Source: JAENVT01 sp031404635 (GTDB lineage: Bacteria > Actinomycetota > Acidimicrobiia > Acidimicrobiales > Ilumatobacteraceae). From it: 10,658 nt of DNA. The position numbers and the translations under genes are program-made. Position 1 is the stretch's first letter, and each line of letters opens with the position of its first letter. The stretch is from assembly GCA_031404635.1 (NCBI GenBank), contig JANNHY010000318.1:1-10658 (forward strand), given 5' to 3'. Positions 1 through 6,026 of this stretch are shown in pieces. The notes below the pieces were generated by a model that made no database searches, was not told the origin of the DNA, and saw nothing but the letters and a program-made list of their open reading frames with translations.

Positions 1-1139
1 AACCGCTGCTGTATCAGGTGGCCACCGCCGGTCTCGATGCCGACGACATCGGGTTCCCGATTCGCGGGATCTTTCGACGGAACCGGTCGATCCGCTTCGT
101 GCTCGGCGAGGTGAACGGAATCGACCTGAACCGACAGACGGTGACCGTGAGCGACGACCGGGAGTTCGGGTACGACTTTCTCGTCATCGCCGCCGGCACG
201 ATCAGCACATCGTTCGGCATCGACGGAGTCGACCAGTACGCGTTCCCACTGAAGACGCTGCACGACGCACTCAGGCTGCGGGCCCACCTGCTGACCCGGT
301 TCGAACGAGCAAGCGCACACCCGGCGGCACGCGTCGATCTCGGGGTCGTCGTCGTCGGCGGCGGACCTACAGGGGTCGAAATGGCGGGCGGCCTGCGAGA
401 ACTGATCGACAACGTGTTCCGCAAGGACTTCCCGGATCTCGACACCGTCCAAACGTCAATCACGCTCATCGAGGCGGCCGACCGGGTGCTCACCCCGTTC
501 CACCGGTCGCTGTCGGACCACGCCGCGGCGGCCCTGCGTCGACGGAACATCACCGTCGAACTCGGCATCGGCGTGGACCACATCGAGCCCGACACCGTCG
601 TGCTGGCGGACGGGCGACGGATCCTCGCCGGCACGATCATCTGGGCCGCCGGTGTGTCGGCCAGTCCCGTGGCCGGACTGCTCGGCGTCGCGCTCGCCCG
701 CGGCGGTCGCATCCCGGTCGGCGACGACCTGTCGCTAGCCGGTCATCCCAACGTATTCGCCATCGGCGACATCGCCCTGCCACCGGGTGATCCACTCCCC
801 CAGGTGGCGCAGCCGGCCATCCAGGGCGGCGCGCACGTTGCCGCCGAGATCGAGGCCCGTCTCGCCGGGCGCGGCACGTCGCCGTTCCGTTATCGCGACA
901 AAGGCTCGATGGCCACGATCGGTCGCAATCAAGCCGTGGCCGAGTTCCCGAACGGACTCCGCTTCCACGGGTTCGTCGGCTGGGTGATGTGGCTCGGACT
1001 CCATCTCATCGAGCTGATGGGGTTCCGCAACCGGGCCAACGTGTTGGTCAACTGGGCGTGGAACTACATCACCTACGACCGAGGTTCGCGCCTGTTGCTA
1101 GACGCCTCGCCCTCAACCTCGGCGGGCGATGAGACATGA
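1..1139 (+). CDS. ndh: Type II NADH dehydrogenase (NDH-2), FAD-dependent pyridine nucleotide-disulfide oxidoreductase, 5'-truncated by the window edge
   Basis: Single-subunit, non-proton-pumping NADH:quinone oxidoreductase that would sit on the inner face of the membrane and pass electrons from NADH through FAD to quinone. The frame is open to the left edge: before the GTG at 18 it reads PLLYQ, giving the family motif PLLYQVATAGL, so the true start and the first FAD-binding GxGxxG lie outside. Visible landmarks are the NAD-binding stretch VVVGGGPTGVEMAGG (about bases 349-393), the second FAD motif NVFAIGD (about 750-770), a Q-A-x-Q-G quinone-site-like stretch (PAIQGG, near 815-830), the GSMATIGR motif (about 902-925) and the C-terminal membrane-associating segment with W-rich helices and GFRNR (about 980-1075). 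It ends at TGA 1137-1139, 26 bases before the convergent dehydrogenase gene. Nothing looks broken. The family is confident; the quinone used cannot be read from sequence. Confidence 0.93.
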   Translation, partial: PLLYQVATAGLDADDIGFPIRGIFRRNRSIRFVLGEVNGIDLNRQTVTVSDDREFGYDFLVIAAGTISTSFGIDGVDQYAFPLKTLHDALRLRAHLLTRFERASAHPAARVDLGVVVVGGGPTGVEMAGGLRELIDNVFRKDFPDLDTVQTSITLIEAADRVLTPFHRSLSDHAAAALRRRNITVELGIGVDHIEPDTVVLADGRRILAGTIIWAAGVSASPVAGLLGVALARGGRIPVGDDLSLAGHPNVFAIGDIALPPGDPLPQVAQPAIQGGAHVAAEIEARLAGRGTSPFRYRDKGSMATIGRNQAVAEFPNGLRFHGFVGWVMWLGLHLIELMGFRNRANVLVNWAWNYITYDRGSRLLLDASPSTSAGDET

Positions 1140-1165
1140 GCCGCGCGGAGATCGAACCCGACCAC

Positions 1166-1942
1166 CTATTTCGGTGTCATGCGGATGCCGCCGTCGACGC
1201 GGATGGTCTCGGCGTTCATGTAGCTGTTGGTGATGCACTCGATGACCACCGACGCCAGCTCCTCCTGGGAGCCGAGCCGCTGCGGGAACAGCACTCCTTT
1301 TTGTAGGTTGGCCTTGAAGGTCTCGCTGGCTTCACCCGTGCCGTAGATCGGGGTGTCGATCAGGCCAGGAGCAACCGTGTTGACCCGCACCCCGATCGCC
1401 GCGAGGTCGCGGGCGATGGGCAGTGTCATGCCGACGACGCCACCCTTCGACGCCGAGTACGCCGCCTGGCCGATCTGGCCGTCGAAGGCGGCGACCGATG
1501 CGATGTTGACGATCGCCCCGCGCTCGCCGTACTCCATCGGCTCCGTGGTGCTCATCGCCGTGGCGACGATGCGGATGCAATCGAAGCTGCCGACCAGGTT
1601 GATGGCGATCACCTGTTTGAAGGCGTCGAGGTTGGCGGCCGAGTCATACGTACCGTCTTTGCCGACGGTGCGTTGCGCCCAGCCGATGCCGGCCGAGTTG
1701 ACCAGCACGCGCAGCGGACCCATGCTCTTAGCCATCTCGGCGGCGTTGATGATGTCGTCGCTGATGGTCACGTCGACCTTGCAGTACGCCCCGCCGATCT
1801 CGTCGGCGAGTTGCGAACCTTTTTCCTCCTGCAGGTCGGCCACGAGGACCTTGGCCCCTCTCGAAGCCAACATTCGTGCCACCGCCGCGCCGATACCAGA
1901 TGCTCCACCCGTGACGATTGCGCTTGCGCCGTTGATGTCCAT
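1166..1942 (-). CDS. SDR-family NAD-dependent 3-hydroxyacyl-CoA dehydrogenase, HSD10 (HSD17B10) type
   Basis: A 258-residue classical short-chain dehydrogenase/reductase. Visible are the Rossmann motif TGGASGIG (residues 11-18), an acidic Asp36 at the end of the second strand that favours NAD(H) over NADP(H), D57-V after the third strand, NSAG (81-84), Asn114, Ser148, and the catalytic YxxxK with Tyr161 and Lys165. The C-terminal half, with PG-x-IDTP, the TFKANLQKGVLFPQRLG stretch and VDGGIRM, resembles type II 3-hydroxyacyl-CoA / 2-methyl-3-hydroxybutyryl-CoA dehydrogenases. These act in fatty-acid or isoleucine breakdown. ATG at 1942 leaves the normal short N terminus before the first strand. 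It lies downstream of rnhA on the same strand after 106 bases, with its own candidate -10, so it is probably transcribed separately. Assignment to the SDR family is certain; the substrate is inferred from resemblance. Confidence 0.9.
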   Translation of the reverse strand: MDINGASAIVTGGASGIGAAVARMLASRGAKVLVADLQEEKGSQLADEIGGAYCKVDVTISDDIINAAEMAKSMGPLRVLVNSAGIGWAQRTVGKDGTYDSAANLDAFKQVIAINLVGSFDCIRIVATAMSTTEPMEYGERGAIVNIASVAAFDGQIGQAAYSASKGGVVGMTLPIARDLAAIGVRVNTVAPGLIDTPIYGTGEASETFKANLQKGVLFPQRLGSQEELASVVIECITNSYMNAETIRVDGGIRMTPK

Positions 1943-1950
1943 GGGTGGCG

Positions 1951-1956
1951 ACGATA
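1951..1956 (-). promoter_or_regulatory. Candidate -10 element (TATCGT) for the HSD10-like gene
   Basis: On the minus strand the hexamer TATCGT fits the actinobacterial TANNNT -10 pattern and is followed by eight bases and then the ATG at 1942. Transcription would start at or next to the A of the start codon, giving a leaderless mRNA. No Shine-Dalgarno-like purine stretch precedes the ATG (the intervening bases are CGCCACCC), which agrees with this. I see no good -35. The hexamer is seen directly; promoter activity is inferred. Confidence 0.4.
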
Positions 1957-2010
1957 CGCCGAGCCGCAGGCCGATCCCACCCCTGTGGAGTGTTACGCGC
2001 TCACCTGGGC

Positions 2011-2032
2011 GCCTCGTCGCACTCCGCGAGGC
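2011..2032 (-). terminator. GC-rich hairpin downstream of rnhA, possible terminator without a U-tract
   Basis: GCCTCG at 2011-2016 is the exact reverse complement of CGAGGC at 2027-2032, giving a 6-bp stem with a 10-base loop. It lies about 17 bases past the rnhA stop codon (TAA, 2051-2049 on the minus strand), inside the 106-base gap before the HSD10-like gene. No T-run follows on the minus strand. Such stems are common by chance in GC-rich DNA. The rest of the gap, 1943-2048, shows only the candidate -10 at 1951-1956. Confidence 0.3.
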
Positions 2033-2048
2033 TGCGAAGGGGTCGTCG

Positions 2049-2489
2049 TTAGAACGGGCCCTTCGACGCAGCCACGGCCAAGGCGTCGACCAGATCGTTC
2101 ATCGGGTCACCGGAGTGACCCTTCACCCATCGGAAGCGTGGCGAGCGGGCGAGGACCAGTTCGATCAACGGTTGCCACAGGTCGACGTTGGCCAGCGGTT
2201 GCCGGTTGGCGTTCTTCCACCCGTTCGCCTTCCATCTCACCCACCACTTGTCGCGAAAGCAGTTCACCACGTAGGTCGAATCGGACACGATTGTGAGCTG
2301 ACCGTCGAGTGAGCCGAGGGCCTGGAGGACGGCCATGATCTCCATTCGCTGGTTGGTGGATTGGGCCTCACCGCCCGAATCGCGCATTGCGCCATCGGGA
2401 GCCGTCGCCCACGCCCAACCGCCCGGCCCCGGGTTTCCGGAGCACGCGCCGTCGGTGAACACCTCGAATGCGGGGGTCGGTGTTCTCAC
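2049..2489 (-). CDS. rnhA: Ribonuclease HI
   Basis: Endonuclease that cuts the RNA strand of RNA-DNA hybrids, acting in the cytoplasm on R-loops and primers. The 146-residue product is close to the usual bacterial length of about 150. The active site is complete: Asp13 in FTDGACSGNPGPGGW, Glu50 in RMEIMAVLQAL, Asp70 in SDSTYVV, His125 in VKGHSG and Asp135 in NDLVDALA. The basic handle region with paired tryptophans (KWWVRWKANGWKNANRQP, about residues 81-98) is present, as in the E. coli enzyme. The start is a GTG at 2489-2487, which places only 12 residues before the catalytic Asp; no better start exists nearby. It faces the first SGNH gene across 25 bases and appears to share an overlapping promoter with it. 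There is no second domain. The call is secure. Confidence 0.96.
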   Translation of the reverse strand: MRTPTPAFEVFTDGACSGNPGPGGWAWATAPDGAMRDSGGEAQSTNQRMEIMAVLQALGSLDGQLTIVSDSTYVVNCFRDKWWVRWKANGWKNANRQPLANVDLWQPLIELVLARSPRFRWVKGHSGDPMNDLVDALAVAASKGPF

Positions 2490-2495
2490 GGCGGC

Positions 2496-2505
2496 AACCT
2501 ACACT
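2496..2505. promoter_or_regulatory. Candidate bidirectional promoter: two overlapping -10 hexamers sharing one TA step
   Basis: The top strand reads TACACT at 2500-2505, nine bases before the ATG at 2515 of the first SGNH gene. The bottom strand reads TAGGTT from 2501 down to 2496, six bases before the GTG of rnhA at 2489. Both fit TANNNT and both begin with the same self-complementary TA at 2500-2501. Each would place a transcription start close to the start codon, giving leaderless mRNAs in both directions. Neither gene has a Shine-Dalgarno sequence in the 25-base gap. I see no convincing -35 on either side. The hexamers are observed; activity is inferred. Confidence 0.45.
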
Positions 2506-2514
2506 GAGCCTGAC

Positions 2515-4284
2515 ATGCGAACGAAGGTCATCTCAGTCGCCATGGCCATCGTGGGCGGCGGTCTGATGGTCGCCCCGCAACCCGCATCGGCGGCACCCGA
2601 CTTCGTCACGGTGATTCGCGAAGCACCCGGCCCGCGGGGCGCGATTGCGGTGGTCGGCGACTCGGTCATGCTCGGCTCGGCCTACGAGCCACCCCTGGTA
2701 CCCGGCTGGGGACCGTCGCTGGCTCAAATGCTCGCCGACCGCGGCTGGGGCCCGGTGCGGATGGCGGCGGGTGTCGGGTTCCAGGCCGGCAAGCTGGTGC
2801 GAAACAACCCTGGCGCCAACATGTCGTTGTGGCTCACCACGCAGCGCGCCGGCGGGTTCGATCCATCGGTCATCGTGGTCAGCATCGGACCCAACGACAT
2901 CCTCGGTTGTCTGGGTAGCGTCGATTGCGCGGTCGATGACATCCGCGGCTTCATGGATACCGCCGGGTTGGACCACGAGGTGTGGTGGGCGTTGCAGACC
3001 ATGGAAAGGCCGGAGATGCAGGCGGCATGGAACGAGGCTCTGCAGATCGTCGCCGCCGAACGACCGAACCTGACGCTGTGGGATTGGCCGACGATCCGGA
3101 CTGCCAATGGCATCCCGATCGCGGCCGACAACACCCACCTCCCCGGGGCGCCGCAGTATCTCGCCCGCAGCGCCCTGATCGCCGACGACGTCACCGCCCG
3201 CCTGGGAGTGTCGAGACATGTCGGCGTCGAGGTCGCCCCTCCGGCCGGTGGCGCGCCGTACCAGTACAAGCCCGTGGATCCTGTTCGAGTGATCGACACC
3301 CGCAAGACGGGGCAACGAATCGTCGCCGGGAATTTTCTGACCGTCGATTTGTCGGCGTCTGTCGGCACCGACGCGGCCGCGGTGGCCGTCAACGTGACCG
3401 CCGCCGATCCTGCCGCGGCCGGTTACCTCACGGTGTGGCCGTGCGACGCGCCGCGGCCGTTGGCCTCGAGCGTCAACTTCCTTGCCGGTCAAGCTCGCGG
3501 CGCCCAGGCCACAACACTGCTCGGTAGCCCCGGTCGCAGCCTGTGCGTTTTCAGCAACGCGGCGACCGACGTCGTCGTCGATCTCCAGGGCCTGTTCGTC
3601 CCCGTGGGGCTGGGGTTCGATCCGATCACGCCGGTCCGGGCAATCGACACACGCAACACCGGCAGACTGTCGACGATCTCCATCCCGGCACCGCCCGACA
3701 CCAAAGCAGTCGCGGTCACACTGACTGTCACGGGCGGCAGCAACGCCGGCTTCCTGTCCGCGTATCCATGCTCGGGCACAATTCCCGAGGTGTCCAACGT
3801 CAACTGGCAGCCGGGCGAGACCGTTGCCGGCGCGGCGTTCGTGCCGGTCGCCGCCGATGGCACGTTCTGTGTCTTCAGCAACTCGCCGGTCGACGTGATC
3901 GTCGACATCACCGGGGTGTTCGGCGCCGCCGGCACATTGCGGTTCACCCCGGTTGCGCCGACGCGAATGGTCGACACCCGCGACGGCACCGGCGGGTGGC
4001 GCGGGCGGCAAGGTGTCGGGCAGACCATCGAGATCGGCGCAGCACCCGACAATGCAAGCGCAGTCACCGGCACGATCACGATGATCGACCCAGGCCTCGA
4101 CAACTACCTCACCGGCACGACGTGTGGTCAACCGGCCGGGGCAACGTCGTCGGTCAACGGCGCCCGGGGCACGGTGATGGCCAACTCATTGACGGTCGGG
4201 CTGTCACCCGGAGGAAACCTGTGCATCACGGCGCTCAGAAGCGCGCACACCCTGTTCGACACCACCGGATGGTGGGCACCCTGA
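2515..4284 (+). CDS. Secreted SGNH/GDSL-family hydrolase with three C-terminal DTR/Cys-pair modules
   Basis: A 589-residue exported protein. Residues 1-26 form a Sec signal peptide: MRTK, then a hydrophobic stretch of about 16, then a likely ASA cleavage site before Ala27. Residues about 42-225 are an SGNH hydrolase domain: VVGDSV with nucleophile Ser50 (block I), Gly86 (block II), SIGPND 123-128 with Asn127 (block III), and AADNTH with Asp205/His208 (block V). The set for an esterase or deacetylase is therefore complete. Cys132 and Cys138 may close a loop just after block III. Residues about 249-589 are three repeat modules. I chose ATG 2515 because the open frame extending up to 2335 would bury the signal peptide and overlap rnhA. 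There is no lipobox, LPXTG or C-terminal helix, so it is probably secreted or held non-covalently. The next gene overlaps its end by 16 bases. The substrate is unknown. Confidence 0.88.
   Translation: MRTKVISVAMAIVGGGLMVAPQPASAAPDFVTVIREAPGPRGAIAVVGDSVMLGSAYEPPLVPGWGPSLAQMLADRGWGPVRMAAGVGFQAGKLVRNNPGANMSLWLTTQRAGGFDPSVIVVSIGPNDILGCLGSVDCAVDDIRGFMDTAGLDHEVWWALQTMERPEMQAAWNEALQIVAAERPNLTLWDWPTIRTANGIPIAADNTHLPGAPQYLARSALIADDVTARLGVSRHVGVEVAPPAGGAPYQYKPVDPVRVIDTRKTGQRIVAGNFLTVDLSASVGTDAAAVAVNVTAADPAAAGYLTVWPCDAPRPLASSVNFLAGQARGAQATTLLGSPGRSLCVFSNAATDVVVDLQGLFVPVGLGFDPITPVRAIDTRNTGRLSTISIPAPPDTKAVAVTLTVTGGSNAGFLSAYPCSGTIPEVSNVNWQPGETVAGAAFVPVAADGTFCVFSNSPVDVIVDITGVFGAAGTLRFTPVAPTRMVDTRDGTGGWRGRQGVGQTIEIGAAPDNASAVTGTITMIDPGLDNYLTGTTCGQPAGATSSVNGARGTVMANSLTVGLSPGGNLCITALRSAHTLFDTTGWWAP
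3259..4281 (+). repeat. Three tandem protein modules (DTR/Cys-pair repeat) in the first SGNH protein
   Basis: Modules start near bases 3259, 3610 and 3934 (residues 249, 366, 474). Each opens with P-(V/T)-R-x-x-DTR (Asp261, Asp378, Asp487). A hydrophobic AVAVNVT-like strand follows, then a first cysteine (310, 419, 537), an S-x-VN stretch, a second cysteine (344, 452, 570) and a closing strand with VDLQGLF, VDITGVF or FDTTGWW. The Cys-Cys spacing is 34, 33 and 33 residues. The DNA itself is diverged, so this is an old protein repeat and not a recent DNA duplication. I know similar repeats occur in actinobacterial exported proteins but cannot give a domain name with certainty. Confidence 0.85.
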
Positions 4285-5963
4285 CACGGCACGGCGCGTT
4301 CACGTCGGCGATTCTGATGGCGGCAACATCCACAATCGTCATTTCACCGCTCAGCACAGCCGCGCCGGCGCGCGCTGCCGCTCCCGCATCGCAACGGGTC
4401 TACATGGTCACCGACTCTGTGGGCCTGGGCGCCAAGGACGCGGTGCCGGCAGCATTCCCACCCGAATGGCAGGTGATCGTCGACGGCACACCGGCTCTGT
4501 TCGTCGAGCAGATGGAGAGCAAGTACGTCCGCGCCAACATGGCCGGTAACCCAGGGGTGTTCGGTGACTACGCCATCGTCGCCGGCGGCTACAACTACCC
4601 GTACTGGGATCCGGCTCGGTTCGATCGCTCGATCGACAGCATCATCACCGCCTTCGAGCAGGCCGGCGTCAAGTACGTGTTCTGGGTGACGCTGCGAGAG
4701 GTCAAGCCCGAGTACATCACCGCGTCGGCGTGGACCCAGGTGCAGCCGTACTACTGGTATTTCCCGACGGTCAACGCTCACCTGCGTGCCGCGGTCTCCC
4801 GCCACCCGAACCTGTCGCTGATCGACTGGGCCGCGCTTGCCGACCGCCCCGGATTGACCTACGACGCCATCCATCTCAACACCACGGGCGCGGCCGAGTA
4901 CTCGGCCAACATCGCCAGAGTTGTCATGTCGACATCATCCCGACTGGCGGCCGGCTCCATCACCACCGTCAAGTTGGCCGGGGTCGGCGAGTTGCCTGCC
5001 GACGCCACTGCCGTGTCGTTGAACCTCACCGTGACCAACACTCGATCCGCCGGTTTTCTGACCGCCTACCCGTGCGACGAGCCTCGCCCGCTTGCCAGCA
5101 ATGTCAACTTCACCAGCGACAACACCGTCGCCGGGGCAGCAATCGTCCCCCTGGCCGCGGATGGAACGGTGTGCGTGTACACCAGCGCGGCAACGCACCT
5201 GATCGTCGATGTGCTGGGCTCGTTCTCGGGGACCGACGCCTACATCCGCGCCGGTCCGACGCGGCTGACCGATACGAGGGATCTCGGGAGTGCGGGGTTG
5301 CTCGCCCACAACCCTCTGCGGGTTCAACTCCCACCCGAAGTGGCCGGTGCAGCGGCAATTCTCAACGTCACCGCGGTCAGCGGTCCGCTAGCCGGGTTCG
5401 TGGCGGTGTACCGCTGCGGTGACCCCGTTCCGGGTACTTCGAACGTCAACTTCCCGGCGTCTGGTGTCGTGCCCAACCTGGTCATCGCTCAAGCCGATGC
5501 CGGCGGCGGGGTATGCCTGTTCGCCAACCAGCCGACCCACCTGGTCGTCGATCTGTTCGGCGGCTTGGCCACGGGCGCTGTCAGCCTCCACGCGCCGGTA
5601 CGGGCAATCGACACACGCGACGGCGGTGGGCGGCCGCCTGCCCGGTCGGTGGTCACCGCGGCAACCGGCGCTCCGCCGGGCACGACCGGGGTGCTTCTCA
5701 ATGTGACCACTACGCAACCCGACAACTCCGGCTTCCTCACCGCCTTTCCGTGCGGTGCGGGCATGCCGGCGACGTCGAACCTCAACGTCGTGCCGCAGCA
5801 AACCGTCGCCAACTTCGCCACCGTCAAACCCGATGCGGCGGGAAACATCTGCGTATTCACCCACTCCAGCGCGCACGTGATCGTCGACGTGATGGGCACG
5901 GTCGGGCCGACGTTCACAGGTTTGGCCGTACCGTCGCGAGCCTTCGACAGCCGGGGCGTCTGA
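4269..5963 (+). CDS. Secreted divergent SGNH-like protein with shifted three-module DTR/Cys-pair array
   Basis: A 564-residue exported protein. The signal peptide spans about residues 1-38, with Arg7/His8, a hydrophobic stretch 13-28 and an alanine-rich cleavage zone (ARAAA). Residues about 42-215 resemble an SGNH domain but depart from consensus: TDSV with Ser50 replaces GDSL, GGYN with Asn109 replaces GxND, and YDAIH keeps Asp199/His202. A W-rich segment and PNLSLIDW (about 180-187) match the neighbour's PNLTLWDW, so the two are probably duplicated relatives. Residues about 220-564 hold three modules; the first lacks the DTR strand and the chain ends in SRAFDSRGV. ATG 4269 overlaps the previous gene by 16 bases; GTG 4272 is an alternative. 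The ATG at 4317 would lose the charged start of the signal peptide. There is no clear ribosome binding site, so translation is probably coupled to the upstream gene. Whether it still hydrolyses anything is open. Confidence 0.82.
   Translation: MVGTLTRHGAFTSAILMAATSTIVISPLSTAAPARAAAPASQRVYMVTDSVGLGAKDAVPAAFPPEWQVIVDGTPALFVEQMESKYVRANMAGNPGVFGDYAIVAGGYNYPYWDPARFDRSIDSIITAFEQAGVKYVFWVTLREVKPEYITASAWTQVQPYYWYFPTVNAHLRAAVSRHPNLSLIDWAALADRPGLTYDAIHLNTTGAAEYSANIARVVMSTSSRLAAGSITTVKLAGVGELPADATAVSLNLTVTNTRSAGFLTAYPCDEPRPLASNVNFTSDNTVAGAAIVPLAADGTVCVYTSAATHLIVDVLGSFSGTDAYIRAGPTRLTDTRDLGSAGLLAHNPLRVQLPPEVAGAAAILNVTAVSGPLAGFVAVYRCGDPVPGTSNVNFPASGVVPNLVIAQADAGGGVCLFANQPTHLVVDLFGGLATGAVSLHAPVRAIDTRDGGGRPPARSVVTAATGAPPGTTGVLLNVTTTQPDNSGFLTAFPCGAGMPATSNLNVVPQQTVANFATVKPDAAGNICVFTHSSAHVIVDVMGTVGPTFTGLAVPSRAFDSRGV
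4926..5963 (+). repeat. Three DTR/Cys-pair modules, offset by one strand, in the second SGNH-like protein
   Basis: Cysteine pairs are at residues 269/302, 383/416 and 495/528, each spaced by 33. DTR motifs precede only the second and third pairs (Asp335, Asp448). Before the first pair the sequence goes directly from the hydrolase-like domain into an AVSLNLTVTN strand. After the third pair the chain runs on to a DSR strand (Asp560) and stops four residues later. The array therefore still has three cores but is shifted against the arrays of the other two proteins. Confidence 0.82.
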
Positions 5964-6003
5964 TCACCTGGCCGGTTCGGGGATTTCGCGCACATACACG
6001 GCG

Positions 6004-6013
6004 GCAGGCCTGC
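6004..6013. promoter_or_regulatory. 10-bp perfect palindrome upstream of aceE, possible operator
   Basis: GCAGGCCTGC is an exact inverted repeat lying 13 bases before the aceE start codon, within the only gap (5964-6026) between the SGNH genes and aceE. A dimeric repressor site here would overlap the expected promoter or leader. I see no convincing -10 or -35 in the gap. The purine run AAGGG at 6020-6024 is only two bases from the ATG, too close for a normal ribosome binding site. One short GC-rich palindrome can arise by chance, so confidence is low. Confidence 0.25.
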
Positions 6014-6026
6014 TTGACTAAGGGCC

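Noticed and set aside
1140..1165. Possible terminator between the convergent NDH-2 and HSD10-like genes
   Set aside because: Only a short self-complementary CCGCGCGG and no loop or T-run; nothing supportable.
1353..2312. 319-codon plus-strand frame antisense to the HSD10-like gene and rnhA
   Set aside because: No domain is recognisable, and it spans two well-supported minus-strand genes with complete active sites.
2335..2514. Upstream extension of the first SGNH frame to 2335
   Set aside because: It would overlap rnhA by about 155 bases and bury the signal peptide that begins at 2515.
2533..4131. 532-codon open frame on the minus strand opposite the first SGNH gene
   Set aside because: It is composed largely of Arg, Gly, Asp and Val with no recognisable domain, and lies fully antisense to a gene with a signal peptide, catalytic motifs and repeats. 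Long antisense frames are expected in GC-rich DNA.
3543..4268. Upstream extension of the second SGNH frame (806 codons in total)
   Set aside because: The extra N-terminal part is rich in Arg and His, overlaps the first gene in another frame and would place the signal peptide in the middle of the protein. The ATG at 4269 gives a proper signal peptide.
3259..5963. Recent DNA-level tandem repeat expansion in the SGNH genes
   Set aside because: The modules match at motif level in protein but share no long identical DNA stretches by eye, so they are old repeats.
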